In this document: positions 42,240 through 51,694 of the stretch, piece by piece | Position numbering within the stretch: the first letter of the stretch is position 1 | Layout: each line of letters opens with the position of its first letter | Source of the DNA: Leeuwenhoekiella parthenopeia | GTDB lineage: Bacteria > Bacteroidota > Bacteroidia > Flavobacteriales > Flavobacteriaceae | Assembly: GCF_020782115.1 (NCBI RefSeq) | Contig: NZ_JAJGMW010000021.1 | Coordinates: 1-64,000, forward strand | Reading direction: 5' to 3' | Length of the DNA: 64,000 bases | Position numbers and translations under genes: made by a program | The notes under the pieces: generated by a model | Database searches by the model: none | Told to the model about the DNA's origin: nothing | The model's input: the letters and a program-made list of their open reading frames with translations, nothing else

Positions 42240-44672
42240 ATGCAAAAAGCTACACAAAAGACATCGTATTCCGGTTTTGCTAAATGCAGCTGCCTCGTGC
42301 TGAGTTTTATCCTTTCGGGGATTTTGTCAGTTCGTGCGCAGGGTAAAATTCCGCCTCATGCCGCTTATAAAAATCCGGGTCTTTCCATAGAACAGCGCGT
42401 TGACGATCTCCTCAAGCGTATGACTCCCGAAGAAAAAGTAGGTCAGCTTTCAACCTTGCTGGGTTGGCCTATGTATACCAAAACCAAAAATGGGGTAGTG
42501 GCCAGCGAAGCGCTCAAAACCGCAGTAGCTACGCAAAACATCGGAGCGCTCTGGGGCACCTTGCGCGCCGATCCCTGGACTCAAAAAACATTACAAACCG
42601 GCCTCAATCCGCAATTGGCTGCAAAGGCTACAAATGCCATCCAAAAGATTGCTGTTGAGGAAAGCAGGCTGGGCATCCCCTTATTCTTAGCCGAAGAAGC
42701 CATGCACGGGCATATGGCCATTGGCACAACCGAATTCCCCGCAGCTATCGCTCAGGCCAGCACTTTTAACCCCGATCTCAATCAAAAAATGGGCGCTGCC
42801 ATCGCGGCGGAATTACGCGCTCAGGGAGCGCACATCGGCTACGGACCCATCCTCGATTTGGCACGCGAGCCGCGCTGGTCACGAGTAGAGGAAACCTTTG
42901 GGGAAGATCCCTATCTCATTGCAGAAATGGGTTTGGGCCTTATTAAAGGATTTCAGGGATCAGGCATCGATCAAAAAGACCGGGTTATTTCGACCTTAAA
43001 GCATTTTGCAGCTTACGGCGTCTCTGAGGGCGGACACAACGGCGGCGCGGTTCACGTGGGGGAGCGCGAACTCATGCAGGCGTATATGTATCCCTTTAAA
43101 AAGGCGATTGACAACGGTGCCCTGTCGGTTATGACTGCCTACAGTTCGGTAGACGGGATTCCCAGTACGGCTCATAAAAAACTGCTTACCGGATTGCTTC
43201 GGGAGCAATGGGGTTTTAAAGGTTTTGTGGTTTCCGATCTGGGGAGTATAGAAGGTATAAAGAACGACCATCACGCAGCCGCGACTTTAGAAGAGGCTGC
43301 GGCCCTTGCGATGAATGCCGGTGTAGATGTTGACCTGGGCGGAAACGGTTTTGACGACGCATTATTTTCAGCCTTTAAGGCGGGTGACGTCAGTGAGGAC
43401 AGATTAGATGAAGCGGTTAAAAACGTACTTCGGCTGAAGTTTAAAATGGGGCTTTTTGAAAATCCTTATGTAGATGAAAAGCTTCCGGCGAAAGTGGTGC
43501 GCAACCCGCAACACAGTGCCCTGGCCAAAGAAGTAGCACTTGAAGGCATCACCCTGCTCAAAAATGAAGGCAATCTGCTTCCGCTTTCCAAAGAGCTAAA
43601 AAAAATTGCAGTGATCGGGCCAAACGCCGATACGATGTACAATCAATTGGGGGATTACACAGCACCTCAGGATCCTGAGTATATCATCACGCCACTTGAA
43701 GGTATTCGGGCAAAATGGCCAAATGCCGAAGTAACTTATATAAAAGGGACTGCCATCCGCGATACCACCCAGACCGATATTCCTGCGGCAATAGCAGCGG
43801 CAAAAGAAGCCGAAGTAGCAATCGTGGTACTCGGAGGTTCCAGCGCCCGTGACTTTAAAACCGAATACCTGCAGACCGGTGCTGCAAGCGTTTCTTCCAA
43901 AGAAGATGAACTTTTAAGCGATATGGAAAGCGGGGAGGGTTACGACCGTTCTACCCTTGACCTGATGGGAAAACAGCTCGAACTCCTGCAGGCTGTAGCC
44001 GCAACCGGCACCCCAACCGTATTAGTGTTGATTACCGGCAGACCTTTATTAATCAACTGGCCTGCCAAACACATTCCTGCTATTCTGGACGCCTGGTACC
44101 CGGGTTCACAGGGCGGCCATGCGCTGGCAGAGGTTTTGATTGGTGATTATAATCCGGCGGGTCGTTTACCCATTTCCATCCCGAGATCGGTAGGCCAAAC
44201 GCCGGTTTATTACAACCACTGGTGGCCCAAACGCCGCGATTATGTAGAAGAGTCGGCCGGTGCGCTTTATACCTTTGGTCATGGTCTGAGCTATACGCAA
44301 TTTGAGTATTCAGGTTTGACTATTTCGCAAAGCGGAAACGGAAAGGACACTGCATTTGATGTTTCGGTTACTGTAAAAAATACGGGTGATCATGACGGGG
44401 ATGAGGTGGTGCAGCTCTACCTGCGCGATGAGGTGAGCAGTGTGGTGACGCCGGTTAAGCAATTACGCGGCTTTAAGCGTATTCATTTAGCCAAAGGCGA
44501 AAGCAAAACACTTTCCTTTCAAATTACGCCTGAAGATTTAGCGCTCTATAATGTAGATATGGATTTTGTAGCCGAAGCCGGAAGCTTTGAAATACAGCTT
44601 GGTGCATCTTCACAGGACATCCGGTTAACCGATAAGCTGACGCTTACTGAAACGATACCTATAAAAAACTAA
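42240..44672 (+). CDS. GH3 beta-glycosidase, exported
   Basis: This 810-residue protein has a signal peptide (about 18-34, ending in RAQG). The GH3 N-terminal barrel contains RMTPEEKVGQLSTL and the nucleophile D333 in GFVVSDLGSIEGI. A second alpha/beta domain begins near 440 (GITLLKNEGNLLPL), and a C-terminal fibronectin-like domain ends the protein (DEVVQLYLRDEVSSV). An extra acidic insert (about 545-570) lies in the second domain. GH3 enzymes include beta-glucosidases, xylosidases and hexosaminidases; the specificity cannot be read here. It opens block B with a 167-nt upstream gap and is 10 nt from the next gene. Confidence 0.9.
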   Translation: MQKATQKTSYSGFAKCSCLVLSFILSGILSVRAQGKIPPHAAYKNPGLSIEQRVDDLLKRMTPEEKVGQLSTLLGWPMYTKTKNGVVASEALKTAVATQNIGALWGTLRADPWTQKTLQTGLNPQLAAKATNAIQKIAVEESRLGIPLFLAEEAMHGHMAIGTTEFPAAIAQASTFNPDLNQKMGAAIAAELRAQGAHIGYGPILDLAREPRWSRVEETFGEDPYLIAEMGLGLIKGFQGSGIDQKDRVISTLKHFAAYGVSEGGHNGGAVHVGERELMQAYMYPFKKAIDNGALSVMTAYSSVDGIPSTAHKKLLTGLLREQWGFKGFVVSDLGSIEGIKNDHHAAATLEEAAALAMNAGVDVDLGGNGFDDALFSAFKAGDVSEDRLDEAVKNVLRLKFKMGLFENPYVDEKLPAKVVRNPQHSALAKEVALEGITLLKNEGNLLPLSKELKKIAVIGPNADTMYNQLGDYTAPQDPEYIITPLEGIRAKWPNAEVTYIKGTAIRDTTQTDIPAAIAAAKEAEVAIVVLGGSSARDFKTEYLQTGAASVSSKEDELLSDMESGEGYDRSTLDLMGKQLELLQAVAATGTPTVLVLITGRPLLINWPAKHIPAILDAWYPGSQGGHALAEVLIGDYNPAGRLPISIPRSVGQTPVYYNHWWPKRRDYVEESAGALYTFGHGLSYTQFEYSGLTISQSGNGKDTAFDVSVTVKNTGDHDGDEVVQLYLRDEVSSVVTPVKQLRGFKRIHLAKGESKTLSFQITPEDLALYNVDMDFVAEAGSFEIQLGASSQDIRLTDKLTLTETIPIKN

Positions 44673-44682
44673 AAACGAATTC

Positions 44683-46131
44683 ATGAAAACCCTTTTACCC
44701 CTAAATAGGTTTATACTTTGGACTGTGCTGTACGGCACCCTAACCGGCAGCACGGCCCTTTTTGCTCAGGGCGGCAACCTGCACGAGCAGTCTGAAGTCT
44801 ATGTGGCACCTACAGATCCTTTGGTTCAGCAAAAGCTGAAAACCTGGGGCGATCAAAAGTTTGGGATGCTCATTCATTGGGGTGTTTATGCGGTTCCCGG
44901 AATTATTGAATCCTGGCAATTGTGCTCGGAGCCCTGGCTGGAGCGGCCCGAAGGGATTTCGTATAACGACTATAAAAAATGGTACTGGAATTTGAGTTCG
45001 GTTTTTAACCCGGTCAATTTTGATCCCGACAGTTGGGCGGAAGCTGCCGCAGATGCCGGGATGAAGTACGTGGTGTTTACCACCAAACATCACGATGGTT
45101 TTAATATGTTTGACACGCAGCAAACCGACTATAAAATCACCAACGGACCCTTTAAAAACCATCCCAAAGCCAATGTGGCCAAGTATGTGTTTGAAGCCTT
45201 CCGCAATAGGGATTTTATGATTGGGGCTTATTATTCAAAGCCCGACTGGCACAATCAGGACTTCTGGTGGGATAAATACGCTACGCCAGACCGAAATGTG
45301 AACTACGACATTCGCAAATACCCCGAAAAATGGAAGAGCTATCAGGATTTCACCTACAATCAGATCAGCGAACTGATGCATGATTACGGGGCTATTGATA
45401 TTTTGTGGTTAGACGGCGGCTGGGTGCGCCCACGCGAAACCGTAACCGACGAAGTGCGTGCCTGGGGAGCACCGATTCCTGAGTTTGGTCAGGAAGTAAA
45501 CATGCCCCGCATCGCAGCAATGGCCCGCGAGGCCCAGCCGGGAATCATTTTTGCCGATCGCACCGTTCACGGTCCCTATGAAAATTACCAGACCCCCGAG
45601 CGTAAAATTCCCGATACCAAACTCGATCATCCCTGGGAGACCTGCATGACACTGGGTAACAACTGGGGCTATGTGCCAAATGATAATTTTAAAACTTCGG
45701 CAGAAGTCATTCACAGCTTAGTTGAAGTGGTCGCCAAAGGCGGAAATATGCTGCTGGGCGTTGGTCCCCAACCCGATGGTTTGCTTCCTCCCGATGCGCT
45801 TCCTATTTTGGCCGAAATAGGCGACTGGCTTGATCAAAATGCAGAAGCCATCTACGGCACACACGCGATTGATACCTATCAGGATAACAACACCTGGTTT
45901 ACGGCCAATGATAAAGAAACCTTCGCGATTAGCCTGCTTGAAACCGGAAAAGAAGTGCCTAAATCAATCAGTTGGTCCGGTAAGCTTCCGAAGAAGGGAA
46001 GCACCTTGCGATTGGTAAGTACGGGTCAAAAGTTAAGCTATACCCTAAACGGAACTACCGTTAGCGTTCAGATACCTTCCGAAGTGCGAAAAAGCGCTAA
46101 AGCCGCTTTAGCATTTTCATTTAAAAATTAA
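44683..46131 (+). CDS. GH29 alpha-L-fucosidase, exported
   Basis: This 482-residue protein has a signal peptide (about 1-29, ending LFAQG). FGMLIHWGVYAVPG opens the GH29 barrel, YVVFTTKHHDGFNMFDTQQT is the conserved HHDGF segment and IDILWLDGGW carries the nucleophile D244. A small C-terminal beta domain follows (about 385-482). Such enzymes remove alpha-linked fucose from glycan cores or antennae. It is diverged from the fucosidase encoded next, so the pair probably covers different linkages. Confidence 0.9.
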   Translation: MKTLLPLNRFILWTVLYGTLTGSTALFAQGGNLHEQSEVYVAPTDPLVQQKLKTWGDQKFGMLIHWGVYAVPGIIESWQLCSEPWLERPEGISYNDYKKWYWNLSSVFNPVNFDPDSWAEAAADAGMKYVVFTTKHHDGFNMFDTQQTDYKITNGPFKNHPKANVAKYVFEAFRNRDFMIGAYYSKPDWHNQDFWWDKYATPDRNVNYDIRKYPEKWKSYQDFTYNQISELMHDYGAIDILWLDGGWVRPRETVTDEVRAWGAPIPEFGQEVNMPRIAAMAREAQPGIIFADRTVHGPYENYQTPERKIPDTKLDHPWETCMTLGNNWGYVPNDNFKTSAEVIHSLVEVVAKGGNMLLGVGPQPDGLLPPDALPILAEIGDWLDQNAEAIYGTHAIDTYQDNNTWFTANDKETFAISLLETGKEVPKSISWSGKLPKKGSTLRLVSTGQKLSYTLNGTTVSVQIPSEVRKSAKAALAFSFKN

Positions 46132-46137
46132 AGCTTT

Positions 46138-47592
46138 ATGAAACAGATATTTGGTTTTACCGCCATTCTTTCCATACTCCTCTTTAGTTCGTGCGAGCAG
46201 GATAAAAATAACGAAGCACCGGAACCATACGGTCCACTACCAAGTGCCGAACAATTGGCCTGGTACGATATGGAAATGAATGCATTTATTCATTTTACCA
46301 TCAACACCTTTACCGATAAGGAATGGGGTTATGGTGATGAGTCTCCCGAACTTTTTAATCCCACCGGGCTTGACACCGACCAGTGGATGTCTACCCTTAA
46401 AGATGCCGGATTTAGCGGTGCAATTTTAACCGCCAAACACCATGATGGTTTTGCGCTGTGGCCTTCAGCCTATACCGAGCACGATATTGCCGCGAGTCCG
46501 TATAAAGACGGGAAGGGCGATTTGGTAAAGCAAGTAGCGCAATCGGCTAAGAAATACGATCTCGATTTTGGAGTCTATCTGTCTCCCTGGGACCGCAATC
46601 GTGCTGATTATGGCGAACCCTCGTATGTCGATTATTACCGCAACCAGGTCAAAGAATTGTTTACCGGTTACGGGCCGGTTTTTGAAATGTGGTTTGACGG
46701 CGCTAACGGTGGCGATGGCTATTATGGCGGGGATAATGAAGAACGCAAAATAGACCGCGAGACCTATTACGATTGGCCTAAGACTATTGCAATGGCTAAA
46801 GAAATGCAGCCGCAGGTGTTGTTTTTTAGCGATGCGGGACCCGATTTGCGTTGGGTAGGCAACGAGGCCGGGATAGGCGGAAAAACCAACTGGAACACCA
46901 TTACCACCGATACTTTGTATGCGGGCAAGTCTGATATTTATGATTTGCTTCAAACCGGTTCTCCTGACGGAACCAGCTGGGTACCGGCCGAGGTAAATAC
47001 ATCCATCCGTCCGGGATGGTTTTATCATGCTTCGGAAGATTCGCTGGTACGCACACCCGAAAATTTATTTGAATTGTACCTCACTTCGGTAGGGCGCGGT
47101 TCAACCTTGTTGCTCAATATTCCTCCCGATCGTCGAGGTCTGTTTCACGAAAATGATGTGGCCGCCCTGCAGGGATTCCGCAAGATATTAGACAGCGTTT
47201 TTGCTACTAACCTGGCGGAAAAAGCAACGGCTACCGCAAGCAGCCATCGCGGTAAGGTCGAAGTATTTGATGCGGCAAAAGTATTAGATGGTAAAGCTGA
47301 AACCTACTGGACAACTGATGACGGTGTGACCACAGGAAGCCTGGAACTGACCTGGGATGCACCTCAAAAACTGAATTATCTGGTGCTTCAGGAATATATA
47401 AAGCTGGGGCAACGCGTAGCGGCTTTTACCGTTTCAGTCTGGGAAAATAACGCCTGGAAGGAAATCGCCAGCGAGACCACCATCGGTCACAAACGCATTT
47501 TAAAATTAAACGGGGTGGAAACCTCAAAAGTAAAAGTGGAGATCACAGAAGCTTTGGCTTGTCCGTTGATTTCAAACGTAGAAGTGTATTAA
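46138..47592 (+). CDS. GH29 alpha-L-fucosidase with discoidin-type domain, lipoprotein
   Basis: This 484-residue lipoprotein (signal ending LFSSC) has MNAFIHFTINTFTDKEWGYG, AILTAKHHDGFALWPSAYT and the nucleophile D187 in FEMWFDGANGG. These match the subgroup of GH29 that often acts on alpha-1,3/1,4-fucose. Residues about 345-484 form an F5/8 type C-like domain (ATASSHRG, VLDGKAETYWTTDDGV). It lies 6 nt after the first fucosidase gene. Linkage preference is inferred from subgroup resemblance and the added binding domain. Confidence 0.88.
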   Translation: MKQIFGFTAILSILLFSSCEQDKNNEAPEPYGPLPSAEQLAWYDMEMNAFIHFTINTFTDKEWGYGDESPELFNPTGLDTDQWMSTLKDAGFSGAILTAKHHDGFALWPSAYTEHDIAASPYKDGKGDLVKQVAQSAKKYDLDFGVYLSPWDRNRADYGEPSYVDYYRNQVKELFTGYGPVFEMWFDGANGGDGYYGGDNEERKIDRETYYDWPKTIAMAKEMQPQVLFFSDAGPDLRWVGNEAGIGGKTNWNTITTDTLYAGKSDIYDLLQTGSPDGTSWVPAEVNTSIRPGWFYHASEDSLVRTPENLFELYLTSVGRGSTLLLNIPPDRRGLFHENDVAALQGFRKILDSVFATNLAEKATATASSHRGKVEVFDAAKVLDGKAETYWTTDDGVTTGSLELTWDAPQKLNYLVLQEYIKLGQRVAAFTVSVWENNAWKEIASETTIGHKRILKLNGVETSKVKVEITEALACPLISNVEVY

Positions 47593-47604
47593 AAATCCAA
47601 TCCT

Positions 47605-49482
47605 ATGAAACATTCTGTAATGTTACGTATAAGCCTTGCACTTGTTATTTTTTCGCTTTGCGGAAATCTGAGCGCTCAAAAAGCTGAGCTTTCAGTAATT
47701 CCTATTCCAACGGAATATGAGTTGGGTGAGGGCAATTTTGTGATCGATCAGCGTACGGTTTTGTATGCAGATTCTGCTCAGGCTGAAGTTATGCACATTG
47801 CCGAAAGCTTTCAGAAGCAATTGCGAACCGTAAGCGGCATGCTGCTGCCCATACGGCCACTTGCTGACTTTGAAGATCAGCAACACGCGGTGGTTTTTCA
47901 GCTTTTATCTGATGAAGAATTAGGTGCAGAAGGGTATCACCTGGAAGTAACTCCAAATCATATTTTAGCCCAGGCAAATAAACCTGCCGGACTTTTCTAC
48001 GCCCTGCAAACGGTATATCAGTTGCTTCCGCCTGAAGTGGTTAAAAATGAAGTAGTACGTGCAGTAGACTGGACGGTTCCTGCAGTAACAATTACCGATG
48101 TTCCGGCTTATAAATGGCGTGGTTTGCACCTGGACACCGGGCGGCACATCAGTTCGATAGCATTTATCAAAAAATACCTGGATCAGATGGCGGCGCATAA
48201 GCTGAATACCTTTCACTGGCATTTAACTGAAGATCAGGGTTGGCGCTTACAGATCAAAAAATATCCGTTGCTGACTGAAGTGGGTGCGTATCGCGACTCG
48301 ACTCTAGTAGGTCATTACGGAACCGGCAAATACGACGGCAAGCGCTACGGCGGATACTACACACAAGAGGAAGCCCGCGAAATTGTTGCTTACGCCAAAG
48401 AGCGCTACATTGCTGTGGTACCCGAGATCGAAATGCCCGGTCACGCCACCGCCGCAGTTGCATCGTATCCCCAATTGGGAAATACAGATGAGCCGGTTAA
48501 AACGGTAACCACCTGGGGTGTTTTTCCGGATATTTTTAATGTGGAAGAAAGCACATTTGATTTTCTCGAAGATGTTTTGGTTGAAGTGATGGATATTTTT
48601 CCTTCCAAATACATCCATATTGGTGGGGATGAGGCACCAAAAGACCAATGGGAAACTTCGGAGCGCATTCAGTTTAAAATAGATTCCTTAGGATTGAAAG
48701 ATGAGCACGAGTTGCAGAGTTATTTCATCACCCGTATTGAAAAATTCCTGAATTCAAAAGGCCGTCAAATCATCGGTTGGGATGAAATTCTGGAAGGGGG
48801 GCTGGCACCAAACGCTGCGGTCATGTCCTGGCGCGGGGAAGAAGGTGGAATTGCTGCCGCGAAGGATGCACATTATGTCGTGATGTCGCCGGGTTCGCAT
48901 TTGTATTTTGACCATGGGCAGGGCGATCCCGATCAGGAACCCTTAAACATAGGCGGATACCTGCCATTGGAAAAAGTATATTCTTACAAACCCACGCCTG
49001 ATGCCCTGTCTGATGAAGAGGCTCAATACATTATGGGCGCTCAGGCCAATGTGTGGACGGAGTATTTACCCACTTCAGACAGCAGGGAGTATATGGTTTT
49101 TCCACGTATCAGTGCATTGGCTGAGGTGGTTTGGAGCGGGGAGGATCACAAAGACTGGGAGAGTTTTAAAAAACGCATTCCGCAGCAATTGGAGCGCTAT
49201 GAGTTGCAGGATCTCAACTATTCCAATACGATTTACAATGTGGAGATTCGGGCAGAATACGATGAAAAAGCTAAAAATTTTGAGGTCGTATTACATCCGC
49301 AATGGGAGGGAAGTGTGCGTTATACTTTAGACGGAAGCACGCCAACAGCGTCTTCAAACGCGTATGAGAAACCACTGAAGCTTAAAGCAGGAATCACGGT
49401 TAAAGCCGGACTATTTTCAGACTCTAAGTTGTTGGGAAGCATTACTTCTGAAACTATGTTAACTCCGCAACCCAAAAACTAA
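47605..49482 (+). CDS. GH20 beta-N-acetylhexosaminidase, exported
   Basis: This 625-residue protein has a signal peptide (about 1-24, ending LSAQK), a GH20b domain (about 28-155) and the catalytic barrel with YKWRGLHLDTGRHI and HIGGDEAPKDQW (D342/E343). A short beta-sandwich near 545-620 follows (VRYTLDGSTPTASS), as in chitobiase C-terminal domains. It lacks the discoidin-like domain of the GH20 at 31472. Together they may divide terminal GlcNAc removal between compartments: one lipid-anchored, one soluble. Confidence 0.92.
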   Translation: MKHSVMLRISLALVIFSLCGNLSAQKAELSVIPIPTEYELGEGNFVIDQRTVLYADSAQAEVMHIAESFQKQLRTVSGMLLPIRPLADFEDQQHAVVFQLLSDEELGAEGYHLEVTPNHILAQANKPAGLFYALQTVYQLLPPEVVKNEVVRAVDWTVPAVTITDVPAYKWRGLHLDTGRHISSIAFIKKYLDQMAAHKLNTFHWHLTEDQGWRLQIKKYPLLTEVGAYRDSTLVGHYGTGKYDGKRYGGYYTQEEAREIVAYAKERYIAVVPEIEMPGHATAAVASYPQLGNTDEPVKTVTTWGVFPDIFNVEESTFDFLEDVLVEVMDIFPSKYIHIGGDEAPKDQWETSERIQFKIDSLGLKDEHELQSYFITRIEKFLNSKGRQIIGWDEILEGGLAPNAAVMSWRGEEGGIAAAKDAHYVVMSPGSHLYFDHGQGDPDQEPLNIGGYLPLEKVYSYKPTPDALSDEEAQYIMGAQANVWTEYLPTSDSREYMVFPRISALAEVVWSGEDHKDWESFKKRIPQQLERYELQDLNYSNTIYNVEIRAEYDEKAKNFEVVLHPQWEGSVRYTLDGSTPTASSNAYEKPLKLKAGITVKAGLFSDSKLLGSITSETMLTPQPKN

Positions 49483-49487
49483 TTTTT

Positions 49488-50126
49488 ATGGCATCACCCT
49501 ATTTAAAAGAAGCTTGTGTAGAATCGTTAGAACAGGCCCTGGCTGCCGAGGCAAAGGGAGCAGACCGCCTGGAACTCTGTGCCTACCTGGCTTTTGACGG
49601 ACTCACCCCTGCGCCCGATCTGATCAAAAAAGTGATCGGGCAGGTAAAGATTCCGGTTCGGGTGATCATCAGACCACGCAATGGGGATTTTAAATACAAC
49701 GAAGAGGAGCTCAATCATATGCAAAGCGGAATCGAGTTGTGTAAAAAGCTCGGTGCTGAAGGGGTGGTATTTGGAGCCCTGAATCCGGACAATACCTTAA
49801 ATATCGAAGCGCTAAAGCAATTGACCAAAGCGGCAAAACCTTTAAACGTGGTGATTCATAAATCCATCGACGCAACTCCAAATCCGCTCGAAGCTTTACA
49901 ACAGGTATTGGAGCTTAATGGAATAGATACCGTGCTTACCTCAGGCGGAAAATCGAATGCTTTTGATGGAGCGGAGACGTTGAAAGCCATGCTCGAGTTA
50001 GCAGCTGATAAAATCGAGGTTATGCCTGCCGGAAAAATAACCCAGTTTAATTTGCAGGAGCTTCACGCACATTTGGGAGCCAAAGCCTATCACGGAAGCC
50101 GCATTGTAGGCGAATTGAGCAAGTGA
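49488..50126 (+). CDS. CutC family TIM-barrel protein in a glycan operon
   Basis: This 212-residue cytoplasmic protein has the CutC landmarks EACVESLEQALAAEAKGADR, RVIIRPRNGDFKYNEEEL, GVVFGALNPDN, VIHKSIDATPNP and TVLTSGGKSNAFDGAETL. It is shorter than E. coli CutC (about 248). The family name comes from copper tolerance, but the copper role is weakly supported. Here the gene sits between a GH20 and a sialidase-like gene, 5 nt after the former, with no copper genes around. A role in the metabolism of a sugar released from the glycan is plausible but unproven. Confidence 0.85.
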   Translation: MASPYLKEACVESLEQALAAEAKGADRLELCAYLAFDGLTPAPDLIKKVIGQVKIPVRVIIRPRNGDFKYNEEELNHMQSGIELCKKLGAEGVVFGALNPDNTLNIEALKQLTKAAKPLNVVIHKSIDATPNPLEALQQVLELNGIDTVLTSGGKSNAFDGAETLKAMLELAADKIEVMPAGKITQFNLQELHAHLGAKAYHGSRIVGELSK

Positions 50127-50128
50127 TT

Positions 50129-51175
50129 ATGTACCGCATTTTCATACTATTCTTTGCCGGGTTTCTGCTAAATTCCTGCGTTCAGAATCAAACACCACAG
50201 GTACAGATAATAGCAGATGAATTTATTTTTAACGAGGCTCCGTTTAAACAATGTCACGCTTCAACGCTTGTGGAAACCCTTGACGGTGAGATTCTCGCGG
50301 CATGGTTCGGCGGGGAATACGAGCGGCATCCTGAGGTAAGTATCTACACCAGTCGGCTCACTCAGAACGCCTGGTCTGTACCTGAAAAAGTGGCTGACGG
50401 CCAGACTGCGATTGACAGTATAAGCTATCCTACCTGGAATCCGGTTTTATTTAAGAATGCCGAGAATAAATTACTCCTGTTTTATAAAGAAGGTCCGTCA
50501 CCCTCAACCTGGTGGGGAATGTTGAAAGTTTCAGGAGATACCGGTAAAACCTGGTCTGAAGCAAAACGGCTACCCGACGGCATCCTTGGTCCTGTAAAAA
50601 ATAAACCCATCCAATTGGGATCTGGCGTGATTGTGAGTCCGTCAAGCGTTGAAAGCGAAGGGGGCGAGGTCTGGAAATCCCATATTGAACTGTCCTATGA
50701 TCAGGGCTATACATCGGAAAGGATAGCCATTCCTTCCGCAGATACGGTAAAGGTGATTCAGCCTAGCCTACTTCAGCTTAAAGACGGAAGTTTAAAAGCC
50801 TTAATGCGCAGCGATCAGAATTATTTGATGGAAAGTACGAGCAACGACAATGGTAAAACCTGGTCTGAAGCTGTAACAAGTAAGGTGCTCAATCCCAACA
50901 GCGGGGTAGATGCAGTGACTTTAGAAGATGGTACTTTTCTATTGGTTTACAATCCCACCGAGGCCGGTGCAGACTGGGCAGACGGTCGTAACAAACTCAA
51001 TCTGGCCTACAGTGCAGACGGTGACAACTGGGAAGATGTTTTAGTCCTGAAAAACGCAACCGAAGGTGAGTTTAGCTATCCGGCGATCATTCAGGACGCT
51101 CAGGGATTTGTACATATCTCCTATACCCACAACCGCAACAAAATCAGGTATGTGAAGCTTCGGGTTGAGAGGTAA
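50129..51175 (+). CDS. sialidase-like BNR-repeat lipoprotein
   Basis: This 348-residue protein is read from the ATG at 50129, 2 nt after the CutC stop, giving a lipoprotein signal ending LLNSC (Cys 17). A GTG six bases earlier overlaps that stop. Three Asp-box-like repeats are visible: SGDTGKTW (135-142), SNDNGKTW (238-245) and SADGDNW (295-301). CHASTLVETLDGEILAAWFG and GPVKNKPIQLGSG match the BNR_2 'predicted neuraminidase' group. The FRIP motif of classical GH33 sialidases was not found, so sialic acid as substrate is uncertain. It closes block B. Confidence 0.75.
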   Translation: MYRIFILFFAGFLLNSCVQNQTPQVQIIADEFIFNEAPFKQCHASTLVETLDGEILAAWFGGEYERHPEVSIYTSRLTQNAWSVPEKVADGQTAIDSISYPTWNPVLFKNAENKLLLFYKEGPSPSTWWGMLKVSGDTGKTWSEAKRLPDGILGPVKNKPIQLGSGVIVSPSSVESEGGEVWKSHIELSYDQGYTSERIAIPSADTVKVIQPSLLQLKDGSLKALMRSDQNYLMESTSNDNGKTWSEAVTSKVLNPNSGVDAVTLEDGTFLLVYNPTEAGADWADGRNKLNLAYSADGDNWEDVLVLKNATEGEFSYPAIIQDAQGFVHISYTHNRNKIRYVKLRVER

Positions 51176-51694
51176 CCTAAATGTAATTACTTCAGAAGAA
51201 ATGCTAGCCGGGTTCTAGGTGTATCTTTTAGTTGTATAGTTCGGATTCTTCAGTCTTTTCAAATTTGAATTCTTCAGATTTAACTATAATTCTATAGGGT
51301 TTAATCATTGGAAATGCCCGATACAGATTAATATTTCAACGTTTAGGAGTTTAAACCTGTTATTTGTCATTTTCCAGAGGTTGTCTACATAGCCTATTTT
51401 GTTACTTAACTTCTGAGAGGTGTTATCTGTCGAAATAGTTTCTTTTAACATGAATTTATAAACATCTTTAAGAAAGAATTAAGCTTTCACTAACAAAAAC
51501 ATAACCTAATCAAAACCAATATTCTATGATAAAATATTATGTATCAGATGCTGAAAACCCAGTAAAAACGGGACTTAACTAAGTCCTGAAACGTATAACA
51601 ACCGGGAACTCAGATACTACTTTCAGGTTCTCTGCTGTTAACTATGAATGCAAACAATTTCTAAACAATTAAATCATCTAAAAACCTATCTAAA
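51176..51694 (+). other. leader region of the SusC-SusD operon
   Basis: About 520 bp lie between the sialidase-like gene and susC. A perfect palindrome GGACTTA-AC-TAAGTCC lies at 51571-51586. It overlaps the end of an 18-codon mini-ORF (51526-51582, MIKYYVSDAENPVKTGLN). The mini-ORF frame reopens after one stop and continues for about 29 codons to 51672, so it may be a decayed gene or a leader peptide. No confident TAnnTTTG box was found. Confidence 0.4.

Noticed and set aside
46465-47028. 187-codon antisense ORF inside the second fucosidase gene
   Set aside because: The opposite strand encodes a complete GH29 enzyme with its nucleophile; the antisense frame has no support.
51526-51672. Leader ORF as a broken HU-like DNA-binding protein
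   Set aside because: The first residues (IKYYVSDAENP) vaguely recall Bacteroidota HU-like proteins, but the remainder does not match. Kept only as an unexplained leader.
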